Below are positions 1-10,112 of a stretch of DNA of 64,000 nt, one piece after another. Under the pieces are notes generated by a model. It made no database searches. It was not told where the DNA came from and saw only the letters and a list, made by a program, of their open reading frames with translations. The stretch covers positions 434,001 through 498,000 of the forward strand of contig NZ_VTGX01000003.1 of NCBI RefSeq assembly GCF_009729095.1. The letters are read 5' to 3'. Position 1 is the first letter of the stretch. Every line of letters starts with the position of its first letter. The position numbers and the translations under genes were made by a program. This stretch comes from Mycolicibacterium sp. CBMA 247 (GTDB lineage Bacteria > Actinomycetota > Actinomycetes > Mycobacteriales > Mycobacteriaceae).

Positions 1-22
1 TGATCAGGCTACGCTGGCGCCA

Positions 23-379
23 ATGGCACGTGGGTTCCTCAATTCCCCAGTCGGCCGCTGGTTCAATGCGGCAGCCGTGGGCATCACCCGTGTTCCAGTG
101 CTCGGCAGATGGGTTGGCCACGGTGTGGTGGTCATCCGTTACACCGGGCGCCGGTCGGGTCAGGCGTTCGAGACCCCGGTTTCGGTGCAGCGCGACGGCA
201 ATCGGGTGACCATCAATGTGATGGCACCGGACAGCAAGAATTGGTGGCGCAACTTCCTCGGCGAGGGCGGTCCGCTCACATTGCTGAACTTGGACGGCAG
301 GGACCACACGGGGCACGCGGTTGCCCACCGTGACGGCCAGGGCAAGGTGGCCGTCACGGTGCAGCTCGACGCACCGTGA
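23..379 (+). CDS. Ddn-like nitroreductase/deazaflavin-dependent oxidoreductase family protein
   Basis: This 118-residue protein has the small split-barrel layout of the mycobacterial Ddn/DUF385 family: an N-terminal RWFNAAAVGITRVP segment, the IRYTGRRSGQ turn near residues 38-47 and a WWRNF segment near 74-78. Family members bind F420 or related flavins and reduce quinones or nitro compounds, but the substrate here cannot be told. It is slightly short for the family. The ATG is the first in-frame start after the TGA at positions 1-3. It converges on the permease gene downstream with only three bases between the stop codons. Confidence 0.8.
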   Translation: MARGFLNSPVGRWFNAAAVGITRVPVLGRWVGHGVVVIRYTGRRSGQAFETPVSVQRDGNRVTINVMAPDSKNWWRNFLGEGGPLTLLNLDGRDHTGHAVAHRDGQGKVAVTVQLDAP

Positions 380-382
380 CCG

Positions 383-1228
383 TCAGGCGTCGATGCGCTT
401 GCGCCGATACATCGTTCCGGCCATGAGCAACAGCAGGCTCACCACCAGGATCGCCGTGGCCAGCACGTTGATCTGCGGGGGAACTGCTGCCTTGACCGCC
501 GCATTGACATACAGCGGATAGGTGACCGTCGAGCCGCTGACGAAGTAGGTCACGATGAAGTCGTCCAGTGACAAGGCGAACGACAGCATCGCTGCAGCCA
601 CGATGCCCGGAACGATCAGCGGCAGAGTCACTTTGAAGAACGTCCGGACGGGGCTGGCGCCCAGATCCATCGAGGCGTCCTCAAGCGTCCAGTCGAAGCC
701 GCGGACCCGGGCCCGCACCGTCATCGCGATGAAGCTGACCTGGAAGGCGATGTGGGCCAGCACGATTGTGGTGTAGCCGGTGGCCCAGCCCAGGTCGAGG
801 AACAACGTCAGCAGCGACGCGCCCATGACCACCTCGGGGGCGGTCAGCGGCAGCACGAGGAAGGTGTCGACGGCCTTCTGGCCGCGGAATCGTTGGCGTA
901 CCAGGGCAATTGCCACCAGCGTGCCCAGCACCAGCGCGATCGCGGTGGAGACCGCCGCGACGTTCAAGCTCAGCTTGAGCGCCTCGGTCAGTGCCGGGTA
1001 CTTGAACGGATGGGCCCAGTTGTCGAGGGTGAACCCCTGCCAGGTGTAGTTGAACTTGCCTGCCGGCTTGTTGAACGAGAACAACACGATCACGAAGATC
1101 GGCAGGAACAGATACAGCAACACCAGGCCTGCGGCGATCCGCAGGGACCAATCGCCCCACCGCGGTGATCCCTTGACCACCTTCGGTGTGGCCGGGGCCG
1201 TGGCTTCCGCCATGGCTGTCGACGTCAT
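383..1228 (-). CDS. potC: Spermidine/putrescine-type ABC transporter permease (PotC-like)
   Basis: This 281-residue inner-membrane permease belongs to the PotC/YdcV type, with about six transmembrane segments and the binding-protein-dependent transport signature (DASMDLGASPVRTFFKVTLPL) that contacts the ATPase. The frame is open far upstream, but I chose the ATG at 1226-1228 because it forms an ATGA overlap with the stop of the upstream permease, as expected for coupled translation. It is the last gene of a four-gene minus-strand operon (ATPase, binding protein, permease, permease). The substrate is probably a polyamine or a related cationic amine, by family only. Confidence 0.9.
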   Translation of the reverse strand: MTSTAMAEATAPATPKVVKGSPRWGDWSLRIAAGLVLLYLFLPIFVIVLFSFNKPAGKFNYTWQGFTLDNWAHPFKYPALTEALKLSLNVAAVSTAIALVLGTLVAIALVRQRFRGQKAVDTFLVLPLTAPEVVMGASLLTLFLDLGWATGYTTIVLAHIAFQVSFIAMTVRARVRGFDWTLEDASMDLGASPVRTFFKVTLPLIVPGIVAAAMLSFALSLDDFIVTYFVSGSTVTYPLYVNAAVKAAVPPQINVLATAILVVSLLLLMAGTMYRRKRIDA

Positions 1229-2100
1229 ACCAAGTCCTCCGTGCCCAATGCCCGCGTGTACAGCAGCACCCCGACCAGGATGATCGCCATCAGCACCATG
1301 CTCAGCGCGGCTGCTGCCGGATAGTCCTTGACCACCAGGAACTGCTTCTGGATGACGTTGCCGATCATGGTGGTTTGCGTGCTTCCGAGGTAATCGGCAT
1401 TGATGAAATCGCCGGCCGCGGGAATGAACACCAGCATGCTTCCGGCCAGCACCCCTGGCATCGACAGCGGCAGAATGACTTTGGTGAAGCTGCGGGTATT
1501 CGACGAGTACAGATCTTTGGAGGCCTCGATCAGGCGGGGATCGATCTTCTCCAGGCTCACGTACAACGGCAGGATCATGAAGATGATCCAGTTGTAGGTG
1601 AGGCCCCCGATCACCGCCCAGCTCGTCGACAGCAGCCGGCCCTCGCTCGGCAGCAATCCGATGGCCCCGAGTGCGCTGACCACCACACCGTCGTCGGCGA
1701 GAATCGTCTTCCACGCGATGGTGCGGATCAGGAAGGTGACGAAGAACGGCAGGATCACCAGGCCCAAGATCAGGTTCTTGTACCGGCCGGCCTTGAAGGC
1801 GATGACATAGGCCAGCGGGAAGGCGAGAAGCGCGCACAGCACGGTCGCCACGAATGCGTAGCCGAATGTTCGCAGGATCTGGTCCTGATACTCGCTGAAC
1901 GCATGCTGGTAATTTCCGAAGTTCCAGTCGAACTCCAGCGTCGGCAGATACACCGAGCCGCCCGACGTCGACAACGAGGTGCGTGCCAACGAGAAGAACG
2001 GCACCACGAAGAAGATCCCGAGATACACCAGCGCCGGCAGGATCATCAGGTACGGAGCGATCTTGCTCCGCTGCCTACTGCTGGTGGCTACGCCTGCCAC
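1225..2100 (-). CDS. potB: Spermidine/putrescine-type ABC transporter permease (PotB-like)
   Basis: This 291-residue permease of the PotB/YdcU type begins with a hydrophobic segment (YLMILPALVYLGIFFVVPFF) and carries the inner-membrane permease motif around EASKDLYSSNTRSFTKVILP. The start is GTG at 2098-2100, preceded by a GGAGG that lies inside the end of the binding-protein gene four bases away. Its stop overlaps the next permease start by four bases. It should pair with the downstream PotC-like subunit as a heterodimeric channel. Confidence 0.9.
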   Translation of the reverse strand: MAGVATSSRQRSKIAPYLMILPALVYLGIFFVVPFFSLARTSLSTSGGSVYLPTLEFDWNFGNYQHAFSEYQDQILRTFGYAFVATVLCALLAFPLAYVIAFKAGRYKNLILGLVILPFFVTFLIRTIAWKTILADDGVVVSALGAIGLLPSEGRLLSTSWAVIGGLTYNWIIFMILPLYVSLEKIDPRLIEASKDLYSSNTRSFTKVILPLSMPGVLAGSMLVFIPAAGDFINADYLGSTQTTMIGNVIQKQFLVVKDYPAAAALSMVLMAIILVGVLLYTRALGTEDLV

Positions 2101-2104
2101 GCGG

Positions 2105-3298
2105 TCAGCCTCCGGTCACTGCGGCGTAGATGCTGTTGAACTCCTGGGTCTTCTCGTCAGACAGTGCCGGCCACGACTTGAGCTTCGCGAGAATATCGGC
2201 AGGCGGGTTGATCAACGGGTTGGCTGCCATCTTGGGGTTGATCTTCGCGAGCTCATCGGTCATATCCGACAACACCGGCACGAACTGGGTGAACGCGATG
2301 AGCTTGGCGTAGTTGGCCCGGTCATAGATGTAGTCGATCCAGGCCTCGGCAGCTTTCTGGTTCTGCGTCGTGTACGGCATCACCATGGTGTCGATGAACC
2401 AGTCGCCGCCGGACTCGGGCACGATGAACTTCAGATCCGGATTGTCGGCCTGCAGCTGCACCACGTCACCCGAATACGCCTGGGCGACAGCGATATTGCC
2501 AGCCGCGAGGTCATCGGCGTAGTCGTTGCCGGTGAACCGGCGGATCTGGCCCTTGTCTTTCTGTTCGCGAATGAAATCGACGGCTTTCTGAATCGACTCG
2601 GTGGTCGGGTCCTCGACCGAATTGCCCTGCCATTGCATGATCATTCCGAGCCCGTCCTGGGTATCGGACAACAAGCTGACCCGGCCCTTGAATGCGGGAT
2701 CCCACAGGTCGTCGATCTTGGTGATATCGCGCCCGGTGGCGGCCCGGTTGTAGGCAAGTCCGACCATGCCCGTCATGTACGGTGCGGTGAACTTGCGGCC
2801 TGGGTCAGCCTTCGAGTTGAGGAGGTCCTCGCGCAGGTTCTTCTTGTTGGGGACCCGGGTTTCGCTGATCTCGTTGAGCCACTTGAGTCCGGCGAGCCGG
2901 ACCGCCATGAATTCGGTGGGCACGACGAGGTCGGCGCCGACGTCCTGCTTACGCGACAACGGTTCCTTGACCTTGGCGAACCACTGCTCGTTGTCGTTGA
3001 AATTTTCTTTGTAGTCCACCATCAGACCCGTCTTGGTCTGGAACGCCGCGACGAATCCGTCAGCCATGTACAGCGGCCAGTTCGAGACGCGCAGGTTGCC
3101 AGTGGCCGGCGAACCGTCGTCGGGCGCGGCCGAGCCGGACGGCCCACTGGATTTCTCACCTGAACCGCATGCGGCCAGAACCGAGGGCCCTAGCGCCAGT
3201 GCTGCCGCGGCGGCGGCGCCGCCACCCAGGAAGCGGCGACGTGACGTGCGGTTCGCGGTAAGCCGGGCAAGCAGGCGGGGATCGATGTTCTCGGGCAT
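2105..3298 (-). CDS. potD: Extracellular polyamine-type substrate-binding lipoprotein (PotD/PotF-like)
   Basis: This 397-residue solute-binding protein has a twin-arginine motif (RRRFLGG, about residues 20-26) followed by an Ala-rich stretch and a lipobox LAAC with Cys44. It is therefore probably exported folded by Tat and then lipidated. The mature part matches the PotD/PotF fold (LRVSNWPLYM near the start, DLVVPTEFMA, NPLINPP). It would deliver substrate to the two permeases downstream. A 62-base gap separates it from the ATPase gene upstream, and it nearly abuts potB. Confidence 0.9.
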   Translation of the reverse strand: MPENIDPRLLARLTANRTSRRRFLGGGAAAAAALALGPSVLAACGSGEKSSGPSGSAAPDDGSPATGNLRVSNWPLYMADGFVAAFQTKTGLMVDYKENFNDNEQWFAKVKEPLSRKQDVGADLVVPTEFMAVRLAGLKWLNEISETRVPNKKNLREDLLNSKADPGRKFTAPYMTGMVGLAYNRAATGRDITKIDDLWDPAFKGRVSLLSDTQDGLGMIMQWQGNSVEDPTTESIQKAVDFIREQKDKGQIRRFTGNDYADDLAAGNIAVAQAYSGDVVQLQADNPDLKFIVPESGGDWFIDTMVMPYTTQNQKAAEAWIDYIYDRANYAKLIAFTQFVPVLSDMTDELAKINPKMAANPLINPPADILAKLKSWPALSDEKTQEFNSIYAAVTGG

Positions 3299-3360
3299 GG
3301 GCGACCTTTCCAGGATTTGGGCGCTTTGATCGATGAGCGGGTTGAGAGGTTGCCGGAGGG

Positions 3361-4638
<1,278 letters not shown>

Positions 4639-4656
4639 CGATTTAACATTTCTACA

Positions 4657-4699
4657 ATGGAATCCTTCGTTTGGCGGCGCTTTGGCGGTGCTATTCCAT
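4657..4699. repeat. Inverted repeat with tandem 11-mers upstream of potA
   Basis: ATGGAAT (4657-4663) and ATTCCAT (4693-4699) form a 7-base inverted repeat around a tandem direct repeat of TTTGGCGGCGC and TTTGGCGGTGC (4670-4680 and 4681-4691). It sits between potA and the convergent-side MFS gene, in the likely promoter region of the transporter operon. Its function is unknown. Confidence 0.4.
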
Positions 4700-4824
4700 A
4701 GCTCCGCATGCGAACGGCCACGGCCGGGTGCGGTCGGTCCAGGGCCCTGAGGGGCAGCGTCTCGCTCGCCGCAAGTTTCGCAGTTCAGCGGGGTGTCACG
4801 GCAGGAAACCGGTGACTCCTCCGA

Positions 4825-6291
4825 TCAGCCCCACTCGTGGTTCATCGCGCGGGACTCCGACAGGGTACGCACGGACTCGCCGTGGCGGTCCGGCGCGCGG
4901 GACACCGCGATCAGGACCATCGCCAACGCGGCGGTGACCGCACCGGCAACGAAGATCGTCACGAAGCTGACTTCCGAGGGCACCATGCGATGGCCGAGCA
5001 GCACGGCCACGACCGCTGCCGCCAGGGAGCTGCCGATGGTCCGCGCGATCGCGTTCATGCTCGTGGCGATACCCGTCTCATTGGTGTCCACCTCACTGAC
5101 AACGAGTGCGGGCAGCGCGCCGTATCCCAGGCTGATGTAGGCGTTGGCCAACACACCCGCCAAGACCACCTGCCAGGCACGGTCGTGCGCGACGGCGAGC
5201 ATGACGAAACCGGCGATGCCGGCGATGGCCGCCACCACCAACACGCGCCGGGCACCGTACCGGTCGATGTACCGGCCACTGACGAGTGCGACCAGAAAAC
5301 CGGTGAGCGCTCCTGGAAGCAGGAAGTAGACGCTCGCTTGCAGGACGCTGGCGTCGAATCCGTAGCCGGCGGCCTGGCGCGGCATCTGGACGAACTGGGT
5401 GAGACCGAGAAAGGCGAAGTACAGCCCCATCCCGACGAGGACCGTGGCCAGATTGGTCAGCAGGATGGGCCGTCGCGCCAGCATCGCGGTCGACACCAGG
5501 GGATCAGCGGCCCGTCGCTCCCACCACCACCAGCCGATCAGCACGCCCCCTCCGCCGATCAGAAAGCCGATCGTGCCCGGATGGCCCCACCCCCAGGAGT
5601 TGCCCTGGGTGATCCCCAGCAGCACCGACGAGAGCCCCATCCCAAGGCCTGCGGCGCCCAGCCAGTCGATCGCGCCACCGGAATCCGGCCGACGGTTGGG
5701 CACGACCAGGACCGCCACCACGATCACGACGGCGGTGAACGCGGTGGTGAGCCAGAAGACCCGGTGATACCCGGCGTCCCCGGACATCAGTAGGCCGGTG
5801 ACGACGAGGCCGACTCCGCCGCCGAAACCGAGCGTTCCCGACAGCACCGACATCGCCCCCACCAACCGATCCTCGGCAAGTTCCTCGCGCAGGATCGCGA
5901 TGCTGATGGGGTAGACCGCATACGAGGCGCCCTGCAGGATGCGCGCCGCCACCAACAGCGGTAGCGATGCGGTGAGGGCGGCCAGAACCGAGCCGGTAAG
6001 GACGACCGCCAGCACTCCGAGCAGGACGCGCTTCTTGCTGTAGAGATCGGCAAGCCGCCCGATCAGCGGGGTCGAGGCAGCTGCGGCCAGCAGGTTGGCG
6101 GTGACGGCCCAGCTCACCGCGACCGACGACGTGTTCAGCTGCCGGGCGATGATGCCGAGGATGGGGACCACCGCGGTCTGCAGGATGGCGACGGTGAGAG
6201 CCACCAGGCTCAGGCCGGCGATCAAGACGCCGGGGTGACGTTGCGCTGCGGGAGCGGGGGATCCGGACCGGTCGGTTTCGGTCCTGGACAC
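4825..6291 (-). CDS. MFS drug/metabolite exporter, DHA2 (EmrB/QacA)-like
   Basis: This 488-residue major facilitator protein probably has 14 helices. It shows the loop motif GRLADLYSKKR between helices 2 and 3, the antiporter-like motif C region ILQGASYAVYPIS, and a later GRYIDRYGARR. It probably exports small molecules by proton antiport, with unknown substrate. The frame is open to 7239, but the upstream part lies antisense to the permease gene. I chose the GTG at 6289-6291 because CGGAGCGGAA precedes it and the hydrophobic core starts shortly after. It is divergent from the NCS1 permease. Confidence 0.85.
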   Translation of the reverse strand: MSRTETDRSGSPAPAAQRHPGVLIAGLSLVALTVAILQTAVVPILGIIARQLNTSSVAVSWAVTANLLAAAASTPLIGRLADLYSKKRVLLGVLAVVLTGSVLAALTASLPLLVAARILQGASYAVYPISIAILREELAEDRLVGAMSVLSGTLGFGGGVGLVVTGLLMSGDAGYHRVFWLTTAFTAVVIVVAVLVVPNRRPDSGGAIDWLGAAGLGMGLSSVLLGITQGNSWGWGHPGTIGFLIGGGGVLIGWWWWERRAADPLVSTAMLARRPILLTNLATVLVGMGLYFAFLGLTQFVQMPRQAAGYGFDASVLQASVYFLLPGALTGFLVALVSGRYIDRYGARRVLVVAAIAGIAGFVMLAVAHDRAWQVVLAGVLANAYISLGYGALPALVVSEVDTNETGIATSMNAIARTIGSSLAAAVVAVLLGHRMVPSEVSFVTIFVAGAVTAALAMVLIAVSRAPDRHGESVRTLSESRAMNHEWG

Positions 6292-6384
6292 TTCCGCTCC
6301 GATCGTTAGCTCATCTCGGTGTTTGTCGATTATGGCCTCGGTCCGCGTCGGGCCCACACACCGGGGGCGTGGTCGAATAGGTGA

Positions 6385-7773
6385 ATGGCTTTCGGAGTCA
6401 GCGCGCTCAACGCATCCACGTTCAGCGGGCGCCGGCCGACCGGCTCGGGTGATCTGACGGTGGAGACCCACGGGATCGCACCCTTGGCAGCCGACCAGCG
6501 GTACGGGCATCCCGCTCGGCTGTTCACGGTGTGGTTCGCACCGCAGGTGAACATGACCGGAGTTTTCACCGGCACATTGGCGATCGCCCTCGGGTTGGGA
6601 TTCTGGCTGGGACTGCTGGCCATGGTGATCGGCACCGTCTTGGGTTCTGCGGTGGTCGCCTACCTGTCGACCTGGGGGCCGCGCACCGGGACGGGTCAGC
6701 TTCCCAACGCGCGTATGGCATTTGGCGGTCTGGTCGTGTTGCCGGGAATCCTGCAATGGGGTTCGTCGATCGCCTGGGACGCTCTTGTCGGATTGTTCGG
6801 CGGGGAGGCGCTCGCGGCGCTGCTGGGAATCCCCTTCTGGAGCGCGGTGCTCATCGTGCTGGCCGTGCAGGGCGTGGTCGGATTCTTCGGCTACGAGCTG
6901 ATCCACCGCTTGCAGGCGGTGTTGACCGTCATCCTGTTCGTCACGTTCCTGGTGTTCGCCGTCAAACTCGTGGCTGGCCATGACATCGTCGTCGCGCCAA
7001 CGGCGGCCGGTGCAGATCTGGCCGGGGCATTCGTCTTCGAGGTCACCATCGCACTGAGCCTGGCGATCTCCTGGGCCAGTTATGCGGCCGATTTCAGCCG
7101 GTATCTTCCGGCGAACTCGTCGCGGTGGCAGGTGTTCGGGTACTCGTTCGCCGGGATCGTGTTGGCCTACATATTCGTTCAGGGCATCGGGATCGCGGCC
7201 GCGGCCGTCATCGGTGAGCACACCGCCGATGGAGTTCACGCTGTCATGGGCAGGGGCCTGCTCGGCGGCCTGGCTTTGTTGGTGATCGCACTGGCCGCGA
7301 TCGGGTCGGGGGTGATGAACGACTACAGCGGTTCATTGGCATTGCAGACCATCGGCGTGCGTGTGCGCCGGCCGGTTTCGGCGGTCATCGTGACGGCGCT
7401 CGCATTCGGATTGATCCTGTGGCTGCACGCCGCGGATACGGCGACCCGGTTCACCGATGTCCTGCTGTTGATCAGCTACTGGATCCCGGCGTTTGTCGCG
7501 GTGGTCGTGGTCGATTGGGTGATCCGTACCCGTGGGCGCACCAGTATCGATCCAAGTGCCGAACCCACGGCCCGCCGCGACGCGGTGGCGGCACTGATCG
7601 CCTTCCTGCTGGCCTACGCGGCTGCCGTGCCGTTCATGAACACCACCCTGATCCAGGGCGCGGTGGCCACGGAGTGGCACGGCGCCGACATCGCGTACTT
7701 CGTCAATTTCCTTGCGGCGCTGCTGCTTTACGGTGGCTATCGGCTGCTGGCCCGGCGGGCACGTCACCCATAG
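6385..7773 (+). CDS. NCS1-family purine/cytosine permease-like transporter
   Basis: This 462-residue, roughly 12-helix transporter starts with a cytosolic segment ending in the NCS1-like pattern FTVWFAPQVNMTGVF, followed by GLGFWLGLLAMVIGTVLGS and the conserved ISWASYAADFSRYLP in helix 6. NCS1 proteins import nucleobases, hydantoins, thiamine or allantoin with a cation. The substrate cannot be assigned. The next gene converges on it with only three bases between. Confidence 0.85.
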   Translation: MAFGVSALNASTFSGRRPTGSGDLTVETHGIAPLAADQRYGHPARLFTVWFAPQVNMTGVFTGTLAIALGLGFWLGLLAMVIGTVLGSAVVAYLSTWGPRTGTGQLPNARMAFGGLVVLPGILQWGSSIAWDALVGLFGGEALAALLGIPFWSAVLIVLAVQGVVGFFGYELIHRLQAVLTVILFVTFLVFAVKLVAGHDIVVAPTAAGADLAGAFVFEVTIALSLAISWASYAADFSRYLPANSSRWQVFGYSFAGIVLAYIFVQGIGIAAAAVIGEHTADGVHAVMGRGLLGGLALLVIALAAIGSGVMNDYSGSLALQTIGVRVRRPVSAVIVTALAFGLILWLHAADTATRFTDVLLLISYWIPAFVAVVVVDWVIRTRGRTSIDPSAEPTARRDAVAALIAFLLAYAAAVPFMNTTLIQGAVATEWHGADIAYFVNFLAALLLYGGYRLLARRARHP

Positions 7774-7776
7774 CGT

Positions 7777-8841
7777 TCAAGGCAGCGCGGCGAGTACGTG
7801 TTCGGTGAAGGACGAGGTCGACGCGCTGCCGCCGATGTCGGCCGTGCCCACGCCGGCATCAAGGGTGCGCCGGATGGCGTCCTCGATGCGATCTGCGGCG
7901 ACACCCAGAGCTGGTGAGCCGCTGTCGCGGCCCGCCAGCCAGCGCAGCAGCATCGCGGTCGACAGGATCATCGCGACGGGGTTGGCGATATCGCGTCCGG
8001 CGATGTCGGGCGCGGACCCGTGCGCGGCCTGCGCCATCGCGTGGGTGTGCGAGGCATTGATCGAGGGAGCCATCCCGAGTGAGCCGCTCAGTTGGCCGGC
8101 CAGATCGGACAGGATGTCGCCGAACATGTTCTCGGCGACGATCACGTCGAAGGCCCCGGGGTGACTGACCAGCCGCGCCGCCAATGCGTCGATGTGCTCG
8201 CCGTGGACTTCGATGTCGGGGTAGTGCTCGGCGACCGTCAGGCACGCGTCACGGAACAGTCCGGTGGTCTTGGCCAGGACATTCGTCTTGTGCGCGATGG
8301 TGACTGACTTGCGCCGGGTCGAAGCCAGCTGGAAAGCCTGATGGGCGATCCGCTCACCGGCCGCGCGCGTGAAGACGGCGACGGCCAGCGCGACGTCGGG
8401 CGTGGGCATGAATTCGCCGGCGCCGTCGTACATGTTGCGGTCGGCGTAGAACCCTTCGGTGTTCTCGCGAACGATCACCACGTCGAGATCCGGGCATACT
8501 GCATCGACAGATGCGCTCAGGACGCGAGCGGGCCGGATGTTGGCGAACAGGTTGTAGTGCTTGCGGATTGCTCCTCCGGGTGACAGCGTGCCGCGGAACT
8601 GCTCCGGGTATCCGGCGTTGTCGTGCGGCCCCAGAATCCATCCGGCCAGCCCGCCGAGCTCGGCGAGGGTTCGTTCTGGCAGCGGATTTCCGAACTCACC
8701 GATCGCATCGAGACCGAACGGCAGTTCGCGCCACTGCACGCCGACCGACACACCGCCCAAGGCGCGTTCGGCAACCCGGGTGGCCGATGCCACGATCTCG
8801 GGCCCGATACCGTCGCCGAGTAGCACTCCCAGTGTCAGCAC
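7777..8841 (-). CDS. Isocitrate/isopropylmalate dehydrogenase family protein
   Basis: This 354-residue enzyme has the beta-decarboxylating dehydrogenase fold: GDGIGPEIV at residues 9-17, the substrate-binding VRENTEGFYADR (near 124-135), the catalytic Lys in HKTN, and the metal-binding ENMFGDILSDLAG. The family oxidises 3-isopropylmalate, isocitrate, tartrate or homoisocitrate. No leucine-pathway genes are nearby and the ENTEGFYAD loop resembles tartrate or other generalist members, so I would not call it leuB. Confidence 0.82.
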   Translation of the reverse strand: MLTLGVLLGDGIGPEIVASATRVAERALGGVSVGVQWRELPFGLDAIGEFGNPLPERTLAELGGLAGWILGPHDNAGYPEQFRGTLSPGGAIRKHYNLFANIRPARVLSASVDAVCPDLDVVIVRENTEGFYADRNMYDGAGEFMPTPDVALAVAVFTRAAGERIAHQAFQLASTRRKSVTIAHKTNVLAKTTGLFRDACLTVAEHYPDIEVHGEHIDALAARLVSHPGAFDVIVAENMFGDILSDLAGQLSGSLGMAPSINASHTHAMAQAAHGSAPDIAGRDIANPVAMILSTAMLLRWLAGRDSGSPALGVAADRIEDAIRRTLDAGVGTADIGGSASTSSFTEHVLAALP

Positions 8842-8856
8842 ACTCTCATCTTGCCC

Positions 8857-9708
8857 TCAGAGGGGATGGGCCGCGAACCACTGCAACAGCATGTCCGCGA
8901 TCTCCGCCGGCTTTTCCTCCGGAAGCCAGTGCGAGGCCCCGCCGAGGGTTTCGAAACGGTAGGGACCGCTCACGTAATTCGCGGTGTCGCGCGCAGGTTT
9001 GGCGGTGATCGCAATGTCGTGGTCACTCCAGACATACAGCGTCGGCACGGTGATCTTCTTCGGCGCCGAACCCGGGCCCGACCGGCTCAGCGGCATGGCC
9101 CGGTACCAGTTCAGCGCGGCGGTCAGCGCCCCGGGTTCGGCCATCGACTCGGTGTCTCGCGCGGCTGCCTCCGGCGACAGCCCGCTGCGGATCAGCGATT
9201 TGGCCATTGCCTCACCTCTGCCGTCGCGGCCGAGCATCAACCGTTCGGACAGCCACGGCAGTTGGTTGACGTACATGTACCAGGACGCCAGTCCTTGTCG
9301 GCTGGTGAGCATGGACCGCAGGAACGCCATCGGGTGGGGGACCGATAGTGCCGACAACGAGGCCAGCCGGTCGGGTGCGTACCCGGCCACACTCCAGGCC
9401 ACCGCCGCACCCCAGTCATGACCGACGAGGTGCACCCGGTCGGCATCGCTGGCATCGATCAGAGCGAGGGTGTCCGCCACCAACTCCGACGCCCGGTAGT
9501 CGCGGCGGCGAAGCGGCCGGGCGCTCGGCGAGTACCCGCGCTGACTAGGGGCCAGGCACCGAAACCCCTTTGCGGTGAGCAGGGAGATTATCGGTTTCCA
9601 GCTGGTGTTCTGCTGCGGGAAGCCATGCAGCAGGACGACCACCGGACCGTCGGCGGGACCGTCGTCGATGAGGTCGAATACGAGATCCCCGCGGCGGTAG
9701 TGGTCCAT
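8857..9708 (-). CDS. Alpha/beta hydrolase, epoxide-hydrolase-like
   Basis: This 283-residue hydrolase has the oxyanion motif HGFPQ near residue 30, nucleophile Asp in GHDWGAAVAW, acid Asp in WSDHDIAIT and base His in GGASHWLPEEKP. Asp as nucleophile and HGFP are typical of epoxide hydrolases and related dehalogenases. I chose ATG 9706-9708 rather than the longer frame because GAAGG precedes it. It probably forms a short transcription unit of its own, 15 bases from the dehydrogenase gene below. Confidence 0.82.
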   Translation of the reverse strand: MDHYRRGDLVFDLIDDGPADGPVVVLLHGFPQQNTSWKPIISLLTAKGFRCLAPSQRGYSPSARPLRRRDYRASELVADTLALIDASDADRVHLVGHDWGAAVAWSVAGYAPDRLASLSALSVPHPMAFLRSMLTSRQGLASWYMYVNQLPWLSERLMLGRDGRGEAMAKSLIRSGLSPEAAARDTESMAEPGALTAALNWYRAMPLSRSGPGSAPKKITVPTLYVWSDHDIAITAKPARDTANYVSGPYRFETLGGASHWLPEEKPAEIADMLLQWFAAHPL

Positions 9709-10112
9709 TACGCACCTTCGTTCGGTAAATGTCACGAGCGGGACGGGATAGCGCAGCGTCTACCCGCGCCATCCCGCATCATGCCAAGCCCGGGGCTGGC
9801 AGTCCACGACGTGACCACCCTGGCAGAATTTGCCGCCGCGGCCAGTGCATCAGCCGTCCGCACGCCCGGTTCTCCAATCAGGTGGTGCACTTCCCGTCGT
9901 GACCCCAGTGTGGCGATTGCACAACAGGCCGATGGCGTGGACGAGAGTGGTTGTTTGCCAGGCGATCCCGCGTGGTCGACTAGCTGTGGGGTCGTGATCT
10001 GCCAGTCGCTGACTTGTGATCGCAACGTGGCGTTGATCAGGTGCATTCCCGGTTGCAGTGCACGCACGCAGTGTTGTACCAATCATGAGGTGCACGCGGG
10101 AAGGACCATCTG
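9709..10112. other. 404-base region without a recognisable gene
   Basis: Weak open frames run on both strands, but none has a credible ribosome-binding site or family similarity. The region should hold the divergent promoters of the hydrolase (minus) and the membrane-anchored MerR-like gene (plus). I saw no clear operator dyad. Confidence 0.5.

Noticed and set aside
1186..2139. Plus-strand frame of over 300 codons across the permease genes
   Set aside because: Gln/His/Arg-rich antisense shadow without any family motif; the minus-strand permeases are certain.
6292..7239. Long minus-strand extension of the MFS frame
   Set aside because: It lies fully antisense to the NCS1 permease gene, has no transporter similarity and no needed start; the GTG at 6291 with an SD explains the real gene.
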